DNA of 57,677 bases from Aequorivita viscosa. Lineage in GTDB: Bacteria > Bacteroidota > Bacteroidia > Flavobacteriales > Flavobacteriaceae. Each line of letters opens with the position of its first letter. Positions within the stretch are counted from its first letter, which is position 1. Positions 1 to 8,631 of the stretch are shown piece by piece. The position numbers were made by a program, and so were the translations under genes. The stretch is taken from assembly GCF_900106795.1 (NCBI RefSeq), contig NZ_FNNS01000003.1:146944-204620 (forward strand). Reading direction: 5' to 3'. The notes beneath the pieces are model-generated. The model saw nothing but the letters and a program-made list of their open reading frames with translations, was not told the origin of the DNA and did not search any database.

Positions 1-27
1 CCTGCAAGGTTTCCAAAACCTTGTAGG
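1..27. repeat. REP-like palindrome (CCTGCAAGG/CCTTGTAGG class)
   Basis: A 27-bp imperfect palindrome with arms CCTGCAAGGTTT and AAACCTTGTAGG and a three-base loop; the single mismatch is a G/T wobble. It is the short form of a repeat found about sixteen times in this window, most densely around the RAYT-hemF gene at 33.1-35.5 kb. It lies downstream of the metal ABC ATPase gene. Confidence 0.85.
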
Positions 28-128
28 TCTATTTTTTATTGCTAAAACTTTGGTGCTGTAATCAACATACTTCATAATTAGGTCTATAATTTCAAAAAGT
101 AAAGGAGATTTCAGTCGTTTCATTAATA

Positions 129-171
129 CCTACAAGGAGCCTCGCAGAAAAAGCGAGGAACACCTTGCAGG
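129..171. repeat. REP-like palindrome, nested form
   Basis: Outer arms CCTACAAGG and CCTTGCAGG enclose an inner hairpin CCTCGC / GCGAGG. This is the long, nested form of the same repeat family, here in the opposite orientation to the copy at 1-27. The rest of 28-258 holds no recognisable gene; if the permease of the metal ABC transporter exists it lies left of the window. Confidence 0.85.
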
Positions 172-258
172 AAATTTTCGCGATAATTTCAATTTCACTT
201 AATTTCTTTCTGTATTTAACTTCCAAGTGACCACAAACCACCTACTACCCTCTAACCA

Positions 259-996
259 CTATTTATTAACCGCAACCTTATAATTAATCCCATACGTTTT
301 CGTCAAATTGTCATCGTTAAAAATCTCTTTCACGGGACCTGTGGCAATTCTCTTCACATTTAAAAAAGTAACCCAATCAAAATATTCAGGAACGGTTTGA
401 AGGTCGTGATGCACGACAATTACCGTTTTTCCTGTTTTTCTCAATTCTTTTAAAATATTGATGATAGCGATTTCAGTTGTTGCATCCACACCTTGAAAAG
501 GTTCATCCATAAAATAGATGGAAGCATCCTGAGCCAAGGCGCGTGCAAGAAACACCCGTTGTTGCTGTCCGCCGCTTAATTGACTTATTTGTCTATTTCT
601 GTAGGAAAGCATTCCAACTTTTTCCATAGATTCCAATGCGATTTTCTTTTCTTTCGCTCCAGGACGTTTTATCCAACCTAAACTTCCGTAGGTTCCCATT
701 AAAACTACATCAAAAGCAGTGGTTGGAAAATCCCAGTCCACACTTCCTTTTTGTGGCACGTAAGCGACCATTTTTCTTTGTTTCGCATACGGTTCTCCAA
801 AAATGCTTATACTTCCTGCTATGGGTTTAATGATACCCAAAATGGCTTTAATCAAGGTTGATTTTCCAGCCCCGTTTGGTCCTACAATAGCCATAAGCAC
901 GCCTTCAGGAACAGTTAGGTCTATATCCCACAGCACAGGTTTGTAATTGTATGCTACAGTAAGGTCGTCTACTTTTACGGCTATTTTTTCTCCCAT
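259..996 (-). CDS. Metal (Mn/Zn/Fe) ABC transporter, ATP-binding protein
   Basis: This 245-residue protein is the cytoplasmic ATPase that powers uptake of a divalent metal, of the MntB/ZnuC/PsaB group. Walker A is GPNGAGKST near residue 40, the ABC signature is LSGGQQQR near residue 141, Walker B is YFMDEP near residue 161, and the switch histidine is in VVHHD. Its start codon overlaps the stop region of the upstream metal-binding protein gene by one base, so the two are co-translated. The usual third gene, the membrane permease, is not found in the 258 bp that remain to the left; those bases carry two REP palindromes. Manganese is the preferred guess because the neighbouring regulator and binding protein look MntR- and PsaA-like, but the metal cannot be fixed from sequence. 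Confidence 0.93.
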   Translation of the reverse strand: MGEKIAVKVDDLTVAYNYKPVLWDIDLTVPEGVLMAIVGPNGAGKSTLIKAILGIIKPIAGSISIFGEPYAKQRKMVAYVPQKGSVDWDFPTTAFDVVLMGTYGSLGWIKRPGAKEKKIALESMEKVGMLSYRNRQISQLSGGQQQRVFLARALAQDASIYFMDEPFQGVDATTEIAIINILKELRKTGKTVIVVHHDLQTVPEYFDWVTFLNVKRIATGPVKEIFNDDNLTKTYGINYKVAVNK

Positions 997-1904
997 TATT
1001 TCAATGCGTTTACAATGGTATTCATATTATATTTAAACATTCCAATATAAGTTCCTTCTTCGGTGCCCGGGTCGCCAAGTGCATCACTGTAAAGCGATCC
1101 GCCGATTTCAACATTGTGTTTTTTGGAAAGTACTGCAGCTTTAAGCGCTTCAATTGTTCGGCGTGGAACAGAGCTTTCAACAAAAATAGCTTTTACCTTA
1201 TTTTCAATAATAAATTCCGATAGGTTTTGAACATCCCGCACTCCAGCTTCGGACGCGGTGGAAATTCCTTGTAAACCCACAACTTCGAAATCATACGCTT
1301 TTCCGAAGTAATTAAAAGCATCGTGAGCCGTAACCAATATGCGTTTTTCTTTAGGCAATGTATTGATAGTGGCTTTTAACTCCGCCTCAAGACTATCTAA
1401 TTTGGCTTGATACTTTTTGTTGTTTTCAGTGTAAACATCGGCGTTTTCAGCATCAGCTTTTGAAAGCTCATTTGTAACAATTTGTGCGAACTGCTTAAAA
1501 AACTGAATATTGAACCAAACGTGGGGGTCGTAATTAGACCCAAAGTTTGCCGAAGCAATCAATTGGTCTTTCGGCAATCTATCGCCGAGGGAAACAGTAT
1601 TCTTGGAGCTTTGCATTTTCTCAAAAATATCAACCAATTTTCCTTCTAAGTGAAGGCCGCCGTAAAAAATAATATCTGCGTTGTAGAGTTTACTTACGTC
1701 CCCTTCACTGGCTTTGTACAAATGCGGATCTACTCCAGCCCCCATCAAACTTTGTAATGAAATTTGATTACCTCCAATTTCTGAAACTAGATCTGCCAAA
1801 ATATTCGTTGTGGTAACTACTTTGATTTTTCCATCGTCTTCAATGGCGTTTTTACAGCCAAAAAGGAATGTAGATAGTATAAGAAGTATTAAAGTTTTTT
1901 TCAT
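996..1904 (-). CDS. Metal ABC transporter substrate-binding lipoprotein (PsaA/ZnuA family)
   Basis: A 302-residue periplasmic lipoprotein that captures a divalent metal and hands it to the ABC importer. The N-terminus has a type II signal with lipobox LFGC (Cys17). Ligand-type motifs of the cluster A-1 family are visible: GVDPHLYK near residue 60, DPHVWF near 127, a VTAHDAF histidine near 193, the acidic FVESS segment near 240 and SDALG near 272. There is no histidine-rich loop, which argues against a classical ZnuA and fits a Mn/Fe binder. The gene is followed directly by the ATPase and preceded by 77 bp that carry MntR-like half-sites, so it probably starts its own transcript under control of the DtxR-type regulator just upstream. 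Confidence 0.92.
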   Translation of the reverse strand: MKKTLILLILSTFLFGCKNAIEDDGKIKVVTTTNILADLVSEIGGNQISLQSLMGAGVDPHLYKASEGDVSKLYNADIIFYGGLHLEGKLVDIFEKMQSSKNTVSLGDRLPKDQLIASANFGSNYDPHVWFNIQFFKQFAQIVTNELSKADAENADVYTENNKKYQAKLDSLEAELKATINTLPKEKRILVTAHDAFNYFGKAYDFEVVGLQGISTASEAGVRDVQNLSEFIIENKVKAIFVESSVPRRTIEALKAAVLSKKHNVEIGGSLYSDALGDPGTEEGTYIGMFKYNMNTIVNALK

Positions 1905-1944
1905 TTCAGAAGGTTTTGTTCTATTAAAATAAAATACACTCAGC

Positions 1945-1974
1945 TTGCCTTATTTGAAAGTTATAATTGTCTAA
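1945..1974. promoter_or_regulatory. Candidate DtxR/MntR operator before the metal transporter
   Basis: The gap between the regulator and the binding-protein gene contains TTGCCTTA at 1945-1952 and TTATAATTGTCTAA at 1961-1974. The same two words (TTTGCCTAA, TTATAATTAGACAA) occur just before the divergent TonB receptor gene. TTTGCCTTA-type half-sites are typical of MntR boxes in other bacteria. Binding is inferred. Confidence 0.4.
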
Positions 1975-1981
1975 CCAAGCT

Positions 1982-2638
1982 TTAAGTAGTCTGCACAAAG
2001 AGGCTTTCAGCAATTTTATGCGAAATGAAAAACTGATTGTTTCCAACTCGTATTATCATAGAACCATCAAAAAATTCCTTTCCAAGAACTAAGATTTTGG
2101 TGCCGATGCTAATTTCTTTTTTATCTAAGTACTGAAGAAATTCTGGACTCGATTCTTTTACACCTACACAGACCCCTTGTTGGTTTTTGTCTAATTCGGA
2201 AAGCAATTTCTTTTCGGTGCGTTTTAAAACTCCGTGTTCATCAGGAATAGGATCTCCGTGGGGATCAAAATCGGGGTTGCCTAAAAATTCGTTGAGGCGT
2301 ATTATGAGTTCCTCGGACTGTATATGTTCTAGTTGTTCTGCTATTTCGTGAACCTCATCCCAGTGAAAGTTCAATTTATCTACTAAAAACACCTCCCATA
2401 AGCGATGTTTCCTAATAACATATGCAGCAAGTTTTTTTCCTTCGTCTGTAAGCTGAACGCCCTTGTATCGCTTATAAACAAGCACATCTTTTTCAGCTAA
2501 TTTTTGAACCATATCTGTCACAGATGATGGCTTTGTATCCATGCGCTCAGCAATGGCGTTTGTGCTCACTTCACCTCCATTTTCAAATTCTAAATGAAAA
2601 ATGGCCTTCAAATAATTTTCTTCTGCAAGGGTCATCAT
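1982..2638 (-). CDS. DtxR/MntR-family metal-dependent transcriptional regulator
   Basis: A 218-residue repressor of the DtxR family. Residues 1-60 are a winged helix-turn-helix (TLAEENYLKAIF ... TKPSSVTDMVQKL), residues 65-140 the dimerisation and metal-binding domain with HRLWEVFL, DEVHEIAEQLEH and HGDPIP, and residues 145-215 a FeoA/SH3-like C-terminal domain. The family represses Mn or Fe uptake genes when the metal is bound. It lies between the ABC transporter genes on its own strand and a divergent TonB receptor, both plausible targets. Two adjacent ATG codons open the frame; the first is used here. A TATCTTTG -7 box lies 17 bp upstream of it. Whether it senses Mn or Fe is not decided by the sequence. 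Confidence 0.92.
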   Translation of the reverse strand: MMTLAEENYLKAIFHLEFENGGEVSTNAIAERMDTKPSSVTDMVQKLAEKDVLVYKRYKGVQLTDEGKKLAAYVIRKHRLWEVFLVDKLNFHWDEVHEIAEQLEHIQSEELIIRLNEFLGNPDFDPHGDPIPDEHGVLKRTEKKLLSELDKNQQGVCVGVKESSPEFLQYLDKKEISIGTKILVLGKEFFDGSMIIRVGNNQFFISHKIAESLFVQTT

Positions 2639-2654
2639 CGGCTTTAAGTTTGTG

Positions 2655-2662
2655 CAAAGATA
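2655..2662 (-). promoter_or_regulatory. -7 promoter box for the DtxR-type regulator
   Basis: TATCTTTG on the minus strand matches the Bacteroidota -7 consensus TAnnTTTG, 17 bp upstream of the regulator's ATG. Confidence 0.55.
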
Positions 2663-2674
2663 TGTTTTTTTAAA

Positions 2675-2717
2675 TTAAAATATATTTTAAGCTTTGCCTA
2701 AAATTATAATTAGACAA
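2675..2717. promoter_or_regulatory. Palindrome and MntR-like dyad in the divergent promoter
   Basis: A perfect 16-bp AT palindrome TTAAAATATATTTTAA at 2675-2690 is followed by TTTGCCTAA (2693-2701) and TTAGACAA (2710-2717), which form an imperfect dyad ending one base before the TonB receptor ATG. The arrangement suits autoregulation of the metal regulator and control of the receptor. No Shine-Dalgarno sequence precedes the receptor start. Confidence 0.45.
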
Positions 2718-2718
2718 T

Positions 2719-4989
2719 ATGAATAATAAATTTACTTGGTTGAAATCACTGATTGTTTTGATGACAACTTCTGCAATTGCTCAAACAACTCTTAGCGGTA
2801 TTGTATCTAGTAATGGAGAACCTCTTCCCTTTGCAAATGTGTATATATCTAAACTCAGCAAAGGTGCTGTGTCTGATGAGGACGGAAATTATACCATCCT
2901 GAATATTCCAAACGGCACATATTCCTTATCAGCTTCATTTGCTGGATATGGAAAAGAGTCGAAAACTGTGGTTCTCTCTGGAAATACTAAAGAAGTGAAT
3001 TTCGATTTAAAAGAGGATAATAGCTTAAATGAAGTTGTTATCAGTGGAACATTAAAACCTGTTCTACGAATTGAAAGCCCCGTACCTGTTGAAGTCTACA
3101 CGCCTACATTTTTAAAGAAGAATCCTACTCCTAGTGTTTTTGACGCATTGCAGAATGTAAACGGAGTTCGACCACAATTAAACTGCAATGTTTGTAATAC
3201 TGGCGATATTCACATTAACGGGTTAGAAGGTCCGTACACCTTGGTGCTTATTGACGGGATGCCCATAGTTAGTGGTCTTTCCACGGTTTATGGCCTTTCT
3301 GGAATTCCAAATTCATTGATTGAACAAGTGGAAATTGTGAAAAGACCAGCTTCTTCCTTGTATGGTAGTGAGGCAGTTGGCGGCTTGATTAACGTAATTA
3401 CCAAATTGCCCGAATACGCTCCTCGACTCTCCGTAGATGCGTTTGGGACAACTTGGGGTGAGGTAAACTTCGACCTCGGATTGAAGCATGATTTTGGGAA
3501 AGCTTCGGCTATTTTGGGTGCAAACTACTACAATTACTCCAATCCCAAAGATGGAAATAATGACAATTTTACTGATGTAACCCTTCAGGATCGAATATCT
3601 TTATTCAACAAATGGAGTTTTAAACGGAAAGATAACCGAATAGCTTCCTTGGCGGGACGTTTTTTCTATGAAGATCGTTGGGGAGGAGAAATGAACTGGA
3701 ACCCTTCCTTTCGTGGTGGGGATGAGGTGTATGGAGAAAGTATTTACACCGCTCGGTATGAATTATTGGGAAGTTACCAACTTCCCGTGAGCGAAAAAAT
3801 CCTTTTCAATTTCTCCTATACCGATCACGACCAAAACTCGGTTTATGGCGATGTTGAGTATATGGCGCAACAACGAATTGGGTTTGGACAATTCACTTGG
3901 GACAAAAAGTTTGGCAAACACGATATGCTCTTTGGAGTCGCTGGCCGATATAATTACTATGACGACAACACTACAGCTACTGCAAATATCGAATACAATG
4001 AGCCAGAGGAAATTATGATTCCATCTGTGTTTGTGCAAGACGAATACAAATTTAATGACAAGCACACGCTTTTGGCAGGAGCTAGATATGATTATGATGA
4101 AAGGCACGGAAGCATTTTTACTCCCCGATTGGCATATCGTTTTAAGTTATCTGAAAATGACATAATCCGGCTCAACACAGGAACTGGATTTCGGGTTGTG
4201 AATTTATTTACGGAAGAGCATGCCACACTTACTGGAGCTCGTGAAGTAATAATTGAAGGAGAATTAGATCCAGAACGCAGTTATAACATGAATTTGAACT
4301 ATTTAAAAAAGCTATATTTCAAAGGAGGAACTATGTTGAATTTTGAAGCCTCTGCTTGGTACACATATTTCACCAATGCTATTTTACCCGATTATGATAC
4401 CAATCCGAATCAGATTATTTATTCAAACTTAGATGGAAATGCCATTTCAAAAGGGATAGGTTTTAATATGGATGCCCATTTTTCGAATCGGTTTAAGGCT
4501 ATTCTAGGATTTACGTATCAAGATGTAACCACTACGGAAAGTGGAGAAACGAGTCAGCAGATTCTTACAGAAAAGTATAGTGGTACTTGGGCCTTGACCT
4601 ATCGTATTTTCAAATACAATTTATCAATAGATTACACGGGCAACTTGTTTGGGCCAATGCGCCTTCCTCTTTTAAGCGAATTAGATCCACGACCAGAATA
4701 TAGTCCAACGTGGAGTATTCAGAACATTCAATTTACGTATGATGGAATTAAGAATGTTGAACTCTACGGTGGAGTGAAAAACATTTTAGATTGGACGCCA
4801 GCGAAAAACGCTCCTTTCCTAATTTCAAGAGCAAACGATCCATTTGATAAGGAAGTGGTTTTTGACAATTCAGGAAATGCAGTAGCTACACCAAATAACC
4901 CGTATGCGTTAACCTTCGATCCCAACTATGTATATGCCCCAAATCAAGGAATTCGCGGCTTTTTCGGAATTCGCTATACGTTGCTTTAA
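2719..4989 (+). CDS. TonB-dependent outer-membrane receptor
   Basis: A 756-residue outer-membrane transporter. Residues 1-22 are a signal peptide ending AIAQ, residues 25-105 a carboxypeptidase-D-like beta-sandwich (CarboxypepD_reg-like, typical of Bacteroidota receptors), then a plug domain with GLEGPYTLVLIDGMP near residue 168 and the SSLYGSEAVGGLINV motif near 212, and a long beta-barrel ending in GIRYTLL with a terminal hydrophobic residue. The NCNVCNTGD stretch near residue 155 has a cysteine pair often seen in metal-related receptors. It is divergent from the DtxR-type regulator and shares operator-like words with the metal ABC genes, so it probably moves a metal or metal complex across the outer membrane. 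The substrate is not identified. Confidence 0.92.
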   Translation: MNNKFTWLKSLIVLMTTSAIAQTTLSGIVSSNGEPLPFANVYISKLSKGAVSDEDGNYTILNIPNGTYSLSASFAGYGKESKTVVLSGNTKEVNFDLKEDNSLNEVVISGTLKPVLRIESPVPVEVYTPTFLKKNPTPSVFDALQNVNGVRPQLNCNVCNTGDIHINGLEGPYTLVLIDGMPIVSGLSTVYGLSGIPNSLIEQVEIVKRPASSLYGSEAVGGLINVITKLPEYAPRLSVDAFGTTWGEVNFDLGLKHDFGKASAILGANYYNYSNPKDGNNDNFTDVTLQDRISLFNKWSFKRKDNRIASLAGRFFYEDRWGGEMNWNPSFRGGDEVYGESIYTARYELLGSYQLPVSEKILFNFSYTDHDQNSVYGDVEYMAQQRIGFGQFTWDKKFGKHDMLFGVAGRYNYYDDNTTATANIEYNEPEEIMIPSVFVQDEYKFNDKHTLLAGARYDYDERHGSIFTPRLAYRFKLSENDIIRLNTGTGFRVVNLFTEEHATLTGAREVIIEGELDPERSYNMNLNYLKKLYFKGGTMLNFEASAWYTYFTNAILPDYDTNPNQIIYSNLDGNAISKGIGFNMDAHFSNRFKAILGFTYQDVTTTESGETSQQILTEKYSGTWALTYRIFKYNLSIDYTGNLFGPMRLPLLSELDPRPEYSPTWSIQNIQFTYDGIKNVELYGGVKNILDWTPAKNAPFLISRANDPFDKEVVFDNSGNAVATPNNPYALTFDPNYVYAPNQGIRGFFGIRYTLL

Positions 4990-5086
4990 TGTAAAAGTGT
5001 TTCAAACCTACCAGGTCTTCTTTGTTTGCTGAAAAGCTTCGGCGGATAAGTTTCGACTTGTTGGGTTTTGGTACGATGTACCGAAG

Positions 5087-5815
5087 CTATATCCCCCGTT
5101 CCTTACGAATCTGGTCATAAGCTTCCTGTACTTTCTTGAATTTTTCCTCACCTCCTTTTCGGTGGGCTTCATCCAAATGCGTGAGTTTGTCTGGATGGTA
5201 TTTTTTTGCCATAGCTCGGAATGCGTTTTTAACCTCGGCATCGGTTGCATTACGGTCAATCTCCAAGATTTTGTAGGCACTGTCAGGGTTTTTGAAAAAC
5301 ATTGCTTTAATGCTCTCAAAATCGCGTGAAAAAACACCTAAGAAACCAGCTATTTTATTTATTTCATTTACCTCAAGTTCCGAAACACGGCCATCGGCAT
5401 TTGCTATGCTGAATAAAAAGTGAAGAATCTGCAATCGGCTTTCATAACGAGTCCGTTGGCGAAGAAGATTACAAATGTTTTGTGCGGATATTTCACGCTT
5501 TTTAATTACCTCATTAAACAGACGGAACGTTGCATTGGCGCGTTCCTTTCCATACGCTTGTACAAAATACTGGCGTACGTAGTCGAGTTCTGTTTGGCTC
5601 ACATTTCCATCGGCTTTAATAACCAAGGAAGCTAATGAAAGCAAATGCAGCTCAAAGTCGGCAGGCGAGACAGTTTTGGATGGCCCAAACGCAGAAGCAG
5701 ATGTTCTCGTTTTTACAGTCATTCTGTCGAGAATTCCTCCAATTAAAAAACCAGCTATTGCTCCGGGAAAACGGTAAAAAAGATAGCCTAGAATTGCAAG
5801 GATCCAACGAAGCAT
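5087..5815 (-). CDS. DjlA-like membrane co-chaperone: TerB plus J domain
   Basis: A 242-residue protein with an N-terminal membrane helix (residues 4-28), a TerB-like helical domain (about 45-165, with acidic ADGNVS and ADGRVS loops) and a C-terminal J domain with HPDK near residue 210. The order is that of DjlA-type co-chaperones, which stimulate DnaK from the inner membrane. The frame is open upstream to a TTG at 5848, but that TTG is the last three bases of a perfect TACCTTTG promoter box, so the ATG at 5815 is the start chosen. The gene converges on the TonB receptor. A partner cannot be named from the neighbourhood. Confidence 0.88.
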   Translation of the reverse strand: MLRWILAILGYLFYRFPGAIAGFLIGGILDRMTVKTRTSASAFGPSKTVSPADFELHLLSLASLVIKADGNVSQTELDYVRQYFVQAYGKERANATFRLFNEVIKKREISAQNICNLLRQRTRYESRLQILHFLFSIANADGRVSELEVNEINKIAGFLGVFSRDFESIKAMFFKNPDSAYKILEIDRNATDAEVKNAFRAMAKKYHPDKLTHLDEAHRKGGEEKFKKVQEAYDQIRKERGI

Positions 5816-5845
5816 AAAATTGTAATTTTTCTGATTTAGAAGCGA

Positions 5846-5878
5846 CAAAGGTAAACATTAAATGCACCAAACTTCAAA
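5846..5878 (-). promoter_or_regulatory. Promoter of the DjlA-like gene
   Basis: TACCTTTG (-7, 5846-5853) and TTTG (5875-5878) are spaced by 21 bp on the minus strand, a full match to the flavobacterial TTG/TAnnTTTG promoter with 17-23 bp spacing. Confidence 0.65.
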
Positions 5879-6018
5879 CGGCAAACTTTAAAACAATACA
5901 AAATTCTAAAGTATCATTCCAGAATAACGCTGTTTCTTCAGGATTTTTACACTGTAAATTTGAGATTTATTTGTGATTTGAAGCTTGTTATCTAGAGTTT
6001 CATTCCTTTCAAAATTAG

Positions 6019-6026
6019 TATCTTTG
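6019..6026 (+). promoter_or_regulatory. -7 box for the bacilliredoxin gene
   Basis: TATCTTTG fits TAnnTTTG, 35 bp upstream of the ATG at 6062. Confidence 0.5.
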
Positions 6027-6061
6027 CATCAAAATTTTAATACCTTTTAAATACAAATATT

Positions 6062-6472
6062 ATGTATCCAGCAGAATTAGTAAAACCAATGAGAGAAGAC
6101 CTTACCAATATAGGTTTTTCAGAATTACATACAGCAAATGACGTTAATGAAGCACTTCAAAAAGAAGGAACTACGCTAGTGGTGGTGAACTCTGTTTGTG
6201 GTTGTGCTGCAGCAAACGCTCGTCCAGGGGCAGGAATGTCTTTGGCAAATGATAAAAAACCCGATAATTTAGTAACCGTATTTGCAGGTGTTGATCGCGA
6301 AGCTGTAGATGCTGCAAGAGCGCAGATGGTTCCATTTCCACCAAGTTCCCCGTCTATTGCGTTGTTTAAAAATGGTGAATTGGTTCATATGTTAGAGCGT
6401 CATCACATTGAAGGGCGCCCGGCTCAAGCAATTGCCGAAAACCTAAAAAACGCATACAACGAGTATTGTTAA
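6062..6472 (+). CDS. BrxA/BrxB-family bacilliredoxin (DUF1094/YphP)
   Basis: A 136-residue thioredoxin-fold protein. The start MYPAELVKPMREDL and the NSVCGCAAANARPG segment near residue 45 are hallmarks of the family. The motif is CGC, the disulfide-exchange site of bacilliredoxins, and the chain ends on a further cysteine. In Firmicutes these proteins remove bacillithiol from mixed disulfides; in Bacteroidota a related thiol role is known or suspected. A small membrane protein follows after 15 bp and ends at a terminator, so the two are probably one transcript. Function is assigned by family only. Confidence 0.93.
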   Translation: MYPAELVKPMREDLTNIGFSELHTANDVNEALQKEGTTLVVVNSVCGCAAANARPGAGMSLANDKKPDNLVTVFAGVDREAVDAARAQMVPFPPSSPSIALFKNGELVHMLERHHIEGRPAQAIAENLKNAYNEYC

Positions 6473-6487
6473 TTTGTTAAATAGCTC

Positions 6488-6772
6488 GTGATACAGCTGA
6501 ACAAACCTTTAACTGTAGTAATTGCTCTTTTGTCACTAGGCGCTTTAGGGTTTAATTTGTATGAAAACCCTGATGTTTCGCGTTTACTAGGAAAAGAAGT
6601 AAACAACTGGCTCTATCGTGGGTTTTGGTTATTGATAATTGGAGTTTGTATCTATAACTATATATACATTGACCGAAATACGCTGAAGAATAAATCGAAG
6701 TCAAAACCAAAGTCGTCACTCGGCTCGGCTCGGGAACCTAAGGTTGGAAGGAATAATGAAAGGCAGATATAA
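6488..6772 (+). CDS. Small two-helix membrane protein, unknown function
   Basis: A 94-residue protein starting at GTG, 15 bp after the bacilliredoxin stop. Two hydrophobic segments (about residues 8-25 and 42-60) are followed by a Lys/Ser/Arg-rich tail. No ATG is available in a sensible position. It shares the transcript with the bacilliredoxin gene. I do not recognise a family. Confidence 0.7.
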   Translation: MIQLNKPLTVVIALLSLGALGFNLYENPDVSRLLGKEVNNWLYRGFWLLIIGVCIYNYIYIDRNTLKNKSKSKPKSSLGSAREPKVGRNNERQI

Positions 6773-6822
6773 TTCATCGTTACTTTTTTCAGAAACATAA
6801 TTTCACATACACTAAGTTAAAG

Positions 6823-6846
6823 CCGTCTTTTTTAAGGACGGTTTTC
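6823..6846 (+). terminator. Rho-independent terminator
   Basis: CCGTC and GACGG arms followed by TTTTC, just after the bacilliredoxin operon. Confidence 0.6.
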
Positions 6847-6847
6847 T

Positions 6848-6855
6848 TACTTTTG
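6848..6855 (+). promoter_or_regulatory. -7 box for the acyltransferase gene
   Basis: TACTTTTG lies only 7 bp before the ATG at 6863, so the transcript should be leaderless or nearly so. Confidence 0.45.
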
Positions 6856-6862
6856 ACAACTA

Positions 6863-7606
6863 ATGAAAGCACTTTTTAAAATTATAAGCTACCCTTTTTC
6901 AGTATTGTTTTACCTGCTTTTTGGTATTACAATACTTATATTTCACCCTATCCAATGGGCTGCTTTTAATTGGTTTGGATATTCTGGTCATAAAAAAACT
7001 GTCGACATATTTAACTGGTCCTTGTTGCGATGCTTAAACGTTTTAGGAACTACTTTTCACGTTAAAATCAGTGAGAATATTCCTGAAAATGCACCAATCA
7101 TTATTGTTTCCAATCATCAAAGTATGTGGGATATTTCGCCGATAAGTTGGTATTTACGAAAGCATCACCCTAAGTTTATTTCTAAAATAGAATTAGGGAA
7201 GGGAATTCCTTCAATATCATATAATCTACGTCACGGTGGCTCAATTTTAATTGATAGAAAAAATCCACGACAAGCCATTGTTGAGATGGTGAAATTTTCA
7301 AACTATCTTCAACAGCATAATCGAAGCGGTGTTATTTTTCCTGAAGGCACACGAAGTAAAACCGGAATTCCAAAACCTTTTCGAAGAACCGGCCTGCAAA
7401 CGCTTTTCAAGAAAATTCCGAATGGTTATGTAGTGCCTGTTACCATTAATAATTCTTGGAAATTGCAGCGTAACGGAATGTTCCCTATTCAAATGGGGGT
7501 TCGGTTAGAATTGATTGCGCACCCTGCGATAAAAATTTCTGATTACGAAGTGGAAACCCTTATAGACAAGGTGGAGGAAACAGTAGTTTCAAAGGTTCAT
7601 AAATAA
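6863..7606 (+). CDS. 1-acyl-glycerol-3-phosphate acyltransferase (PlsC-like)
   Basis: A 247-residue membrane acyltransferase that transfers an acyl chain to lysophosphatidate in phospholipid synthesis. Two hydrophobic stretches occupy residues 1-35. The catalytic NHQSMWD (HX4D) motif is near residue 83 and the FPEGTRSK motif near residue 160, with IELGKGIP between them, all in the usual order and spacing. It follows a terminator and has its own promoter. Length is normal for the family. Confidence 0.92.
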   Translation: MKALFKIISYPFSVLFYLLFGITILIFHPIQWAAFNWFGYSGHKKTVDIFNWSLLRCLNVLGTTFHVKISENIPENAPIIIVSNHQSMWDISPISWYLRKHHPKFISKIELGKGIPSISYNLRHGGSILIDRKNPRQAIVEMVKFSNYLQQHNRSGVIFPEGTRSKTGIPKPFRRTGLQTLFKKIPNGYVVPVTINNSWKLQRNGMFPIQMGVRLELIAHPAIKISDYEVETLIDKVEETVVSKVHK

Positions 7607-7770
7607 AAGCTAGCGTATTGCAAGGGAAGCAAGACTCACGCTGCTGCTTGAGCCAATAAATTAGATTTAGAAGTTCTTGAATTATCGTCTTTCGAGTTAA
7701 CAAATATAGCTTTCAATCTCTTTCCGAAGAATGTGCCTATTATTCATACTGCTAATTAATTTTTATAAAG

Positions 7771-8469
7771 ATGAGTTCATTACCCTTATTCAACGACGCT
7801 TCAGAAGCCGTATTAATCCAAAATACAATTGCATTTGTTAAAACGGAATTGAAAGGTGCAGAAGGAGGCCACGATTGGTTTCATATTGAAAGAGTGTACA
7901 AAAATTCACTGCTTATTGCTGAAAGTGAAAAGGTTGATAAAATTGTCATTGCATTAGGAGCCTTGCTTCACGATATAGCCGATTCCAAATTTCACGGTGG
8001 AGATGAAACTGTTGGCCCTAAAAAAGCACGTGAGTTTTTAAAGGCCCAAAATTTTTTCCTCCACGGCGAACGGGCTTCAGAAACCATCCAACACGTGGTA
8101 AAAATAATTGAGAACATTTCATTTAAAGGTGGAAACAAAACCCAGAAATTCACTTCGAAAGAATTGGATGTGGTGCAGGATGCTGACAGATTAGATGCGC
8201 TGGGAGCTATCGGAATAGCACGGACTTTTAATTATGGAGGATTTAAAGGAAGAAAACTTTACGATCCAGCCATTGCCCCAAATTTAAATATGACGCCTTC
8301 AGAATATAAAGCTTCGAATGCGCCAACAATAAATCATTTCTACGAAAAACTCTTACTTCTTAAAGATAGGATGAACACCAAAACCGGCCGTAAAATAGCA
8401 GAAGAAAGGCATATGTTTATGGAGACTTTTCTGGAACAGTTTTATGCAGAATGGAAGGGAGAAAAATAA
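7771..8469 (+). CDS. HD-domain phosphohydrolase
   Basis: A 232-residue metal-dependent hydrolase. Metal ligands of the HD fold are visible: HDWFHIERV near residue 32, LLHDIADSKF near residue 70, HVVKIIENI near 109 and DADRLDALGAIGIARTF near 136. The closest group is the YedJ/RelA-SpoT-like small HD hydrolases, whose substrate is unknown. It stands alone: 164 bp without a recognisable element separate it from the acyltransferase, and it converges on the S9 peptidase across a strong terminator. Confidence 0.9.
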   Translation: MSSLPLFNDASEAVLIQNTIAFVKTELKGAEGGHDWFHIERVYKNSLLIAESEKVDKIVIALGALLHDIADSKFHGGDETVGPKKAREFLKAQNFFLHGERASETIQHVVKIIENISFKGGNKTQKFTSKELDVVQDADRLDALGAIGIARTFNYGGFKGRKLYDPAIAPNLNMTPSEYKASNAPTINHFYEKLLLLKDRMNTKTGRKIAEERHMFMETFLEQFYAEWKGEK

Positions 8470-8473
8470 GAAA

Positions 8474-8533
8474 TCTGTGTACTCTGTGCCTTTGTGGTGA
8501 ATGCTTACCACAGAGGCACAGAGCTCACAGAGA
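8474..8533. repeat. CACAGAG-type inverted repeat
   Basis: Two arms built on TCTGTG/CTCTGTGCC and GGCACAGAG/CACAGAGA face each other around TTTGTGGTGAATGCTTACC. A decayed relative of the same unit lies at 13145-13206. Confidence 0.65.
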
Positions 8534-8538
8534 ATGAA

Positions 8539-8571
8539 AAAACCTATCAAACTTGACATTTGATAGGTTTT
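8539..8571. terminator. Bidirectional terminator
   Basis: Perfect 13-bp arms AAAACCTATCAAA / TTTGATAGGTTTT with a 7-base loop, between the convergent HD hydrolase and S9 peptidase genes; usable from both sides. Confidence 0.8.
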
Positions 8572-8631
8572 ATAGTTAAAGGAAACTATTTAGACTTAAG
8601 TCTTGCGTCCTATAGCGCAGCGGTCTTAAAT

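Noticed and set aside
2639-2718. Riboswitch before the TonB receptor
   Set aside because: The gap is only 80 bp, shared by two promoters, and I see no cobalamin, Mn (yybP-ykoY) or other riboswitch core; the features fit protein binding.
5036-5087. Inverted repeat GCTTCGG / CCGAAGC after the TonB receptor
   Set aside because: Seven-base arms 38 bases apart, the second reaching the stop of the DjlA-like gene; too weak for a terminator call.
5008-5337. 109-codon minus-strand frame
   Set aside because: Overlaps the J domain of the DjlA-like gene in another frame; no motif.
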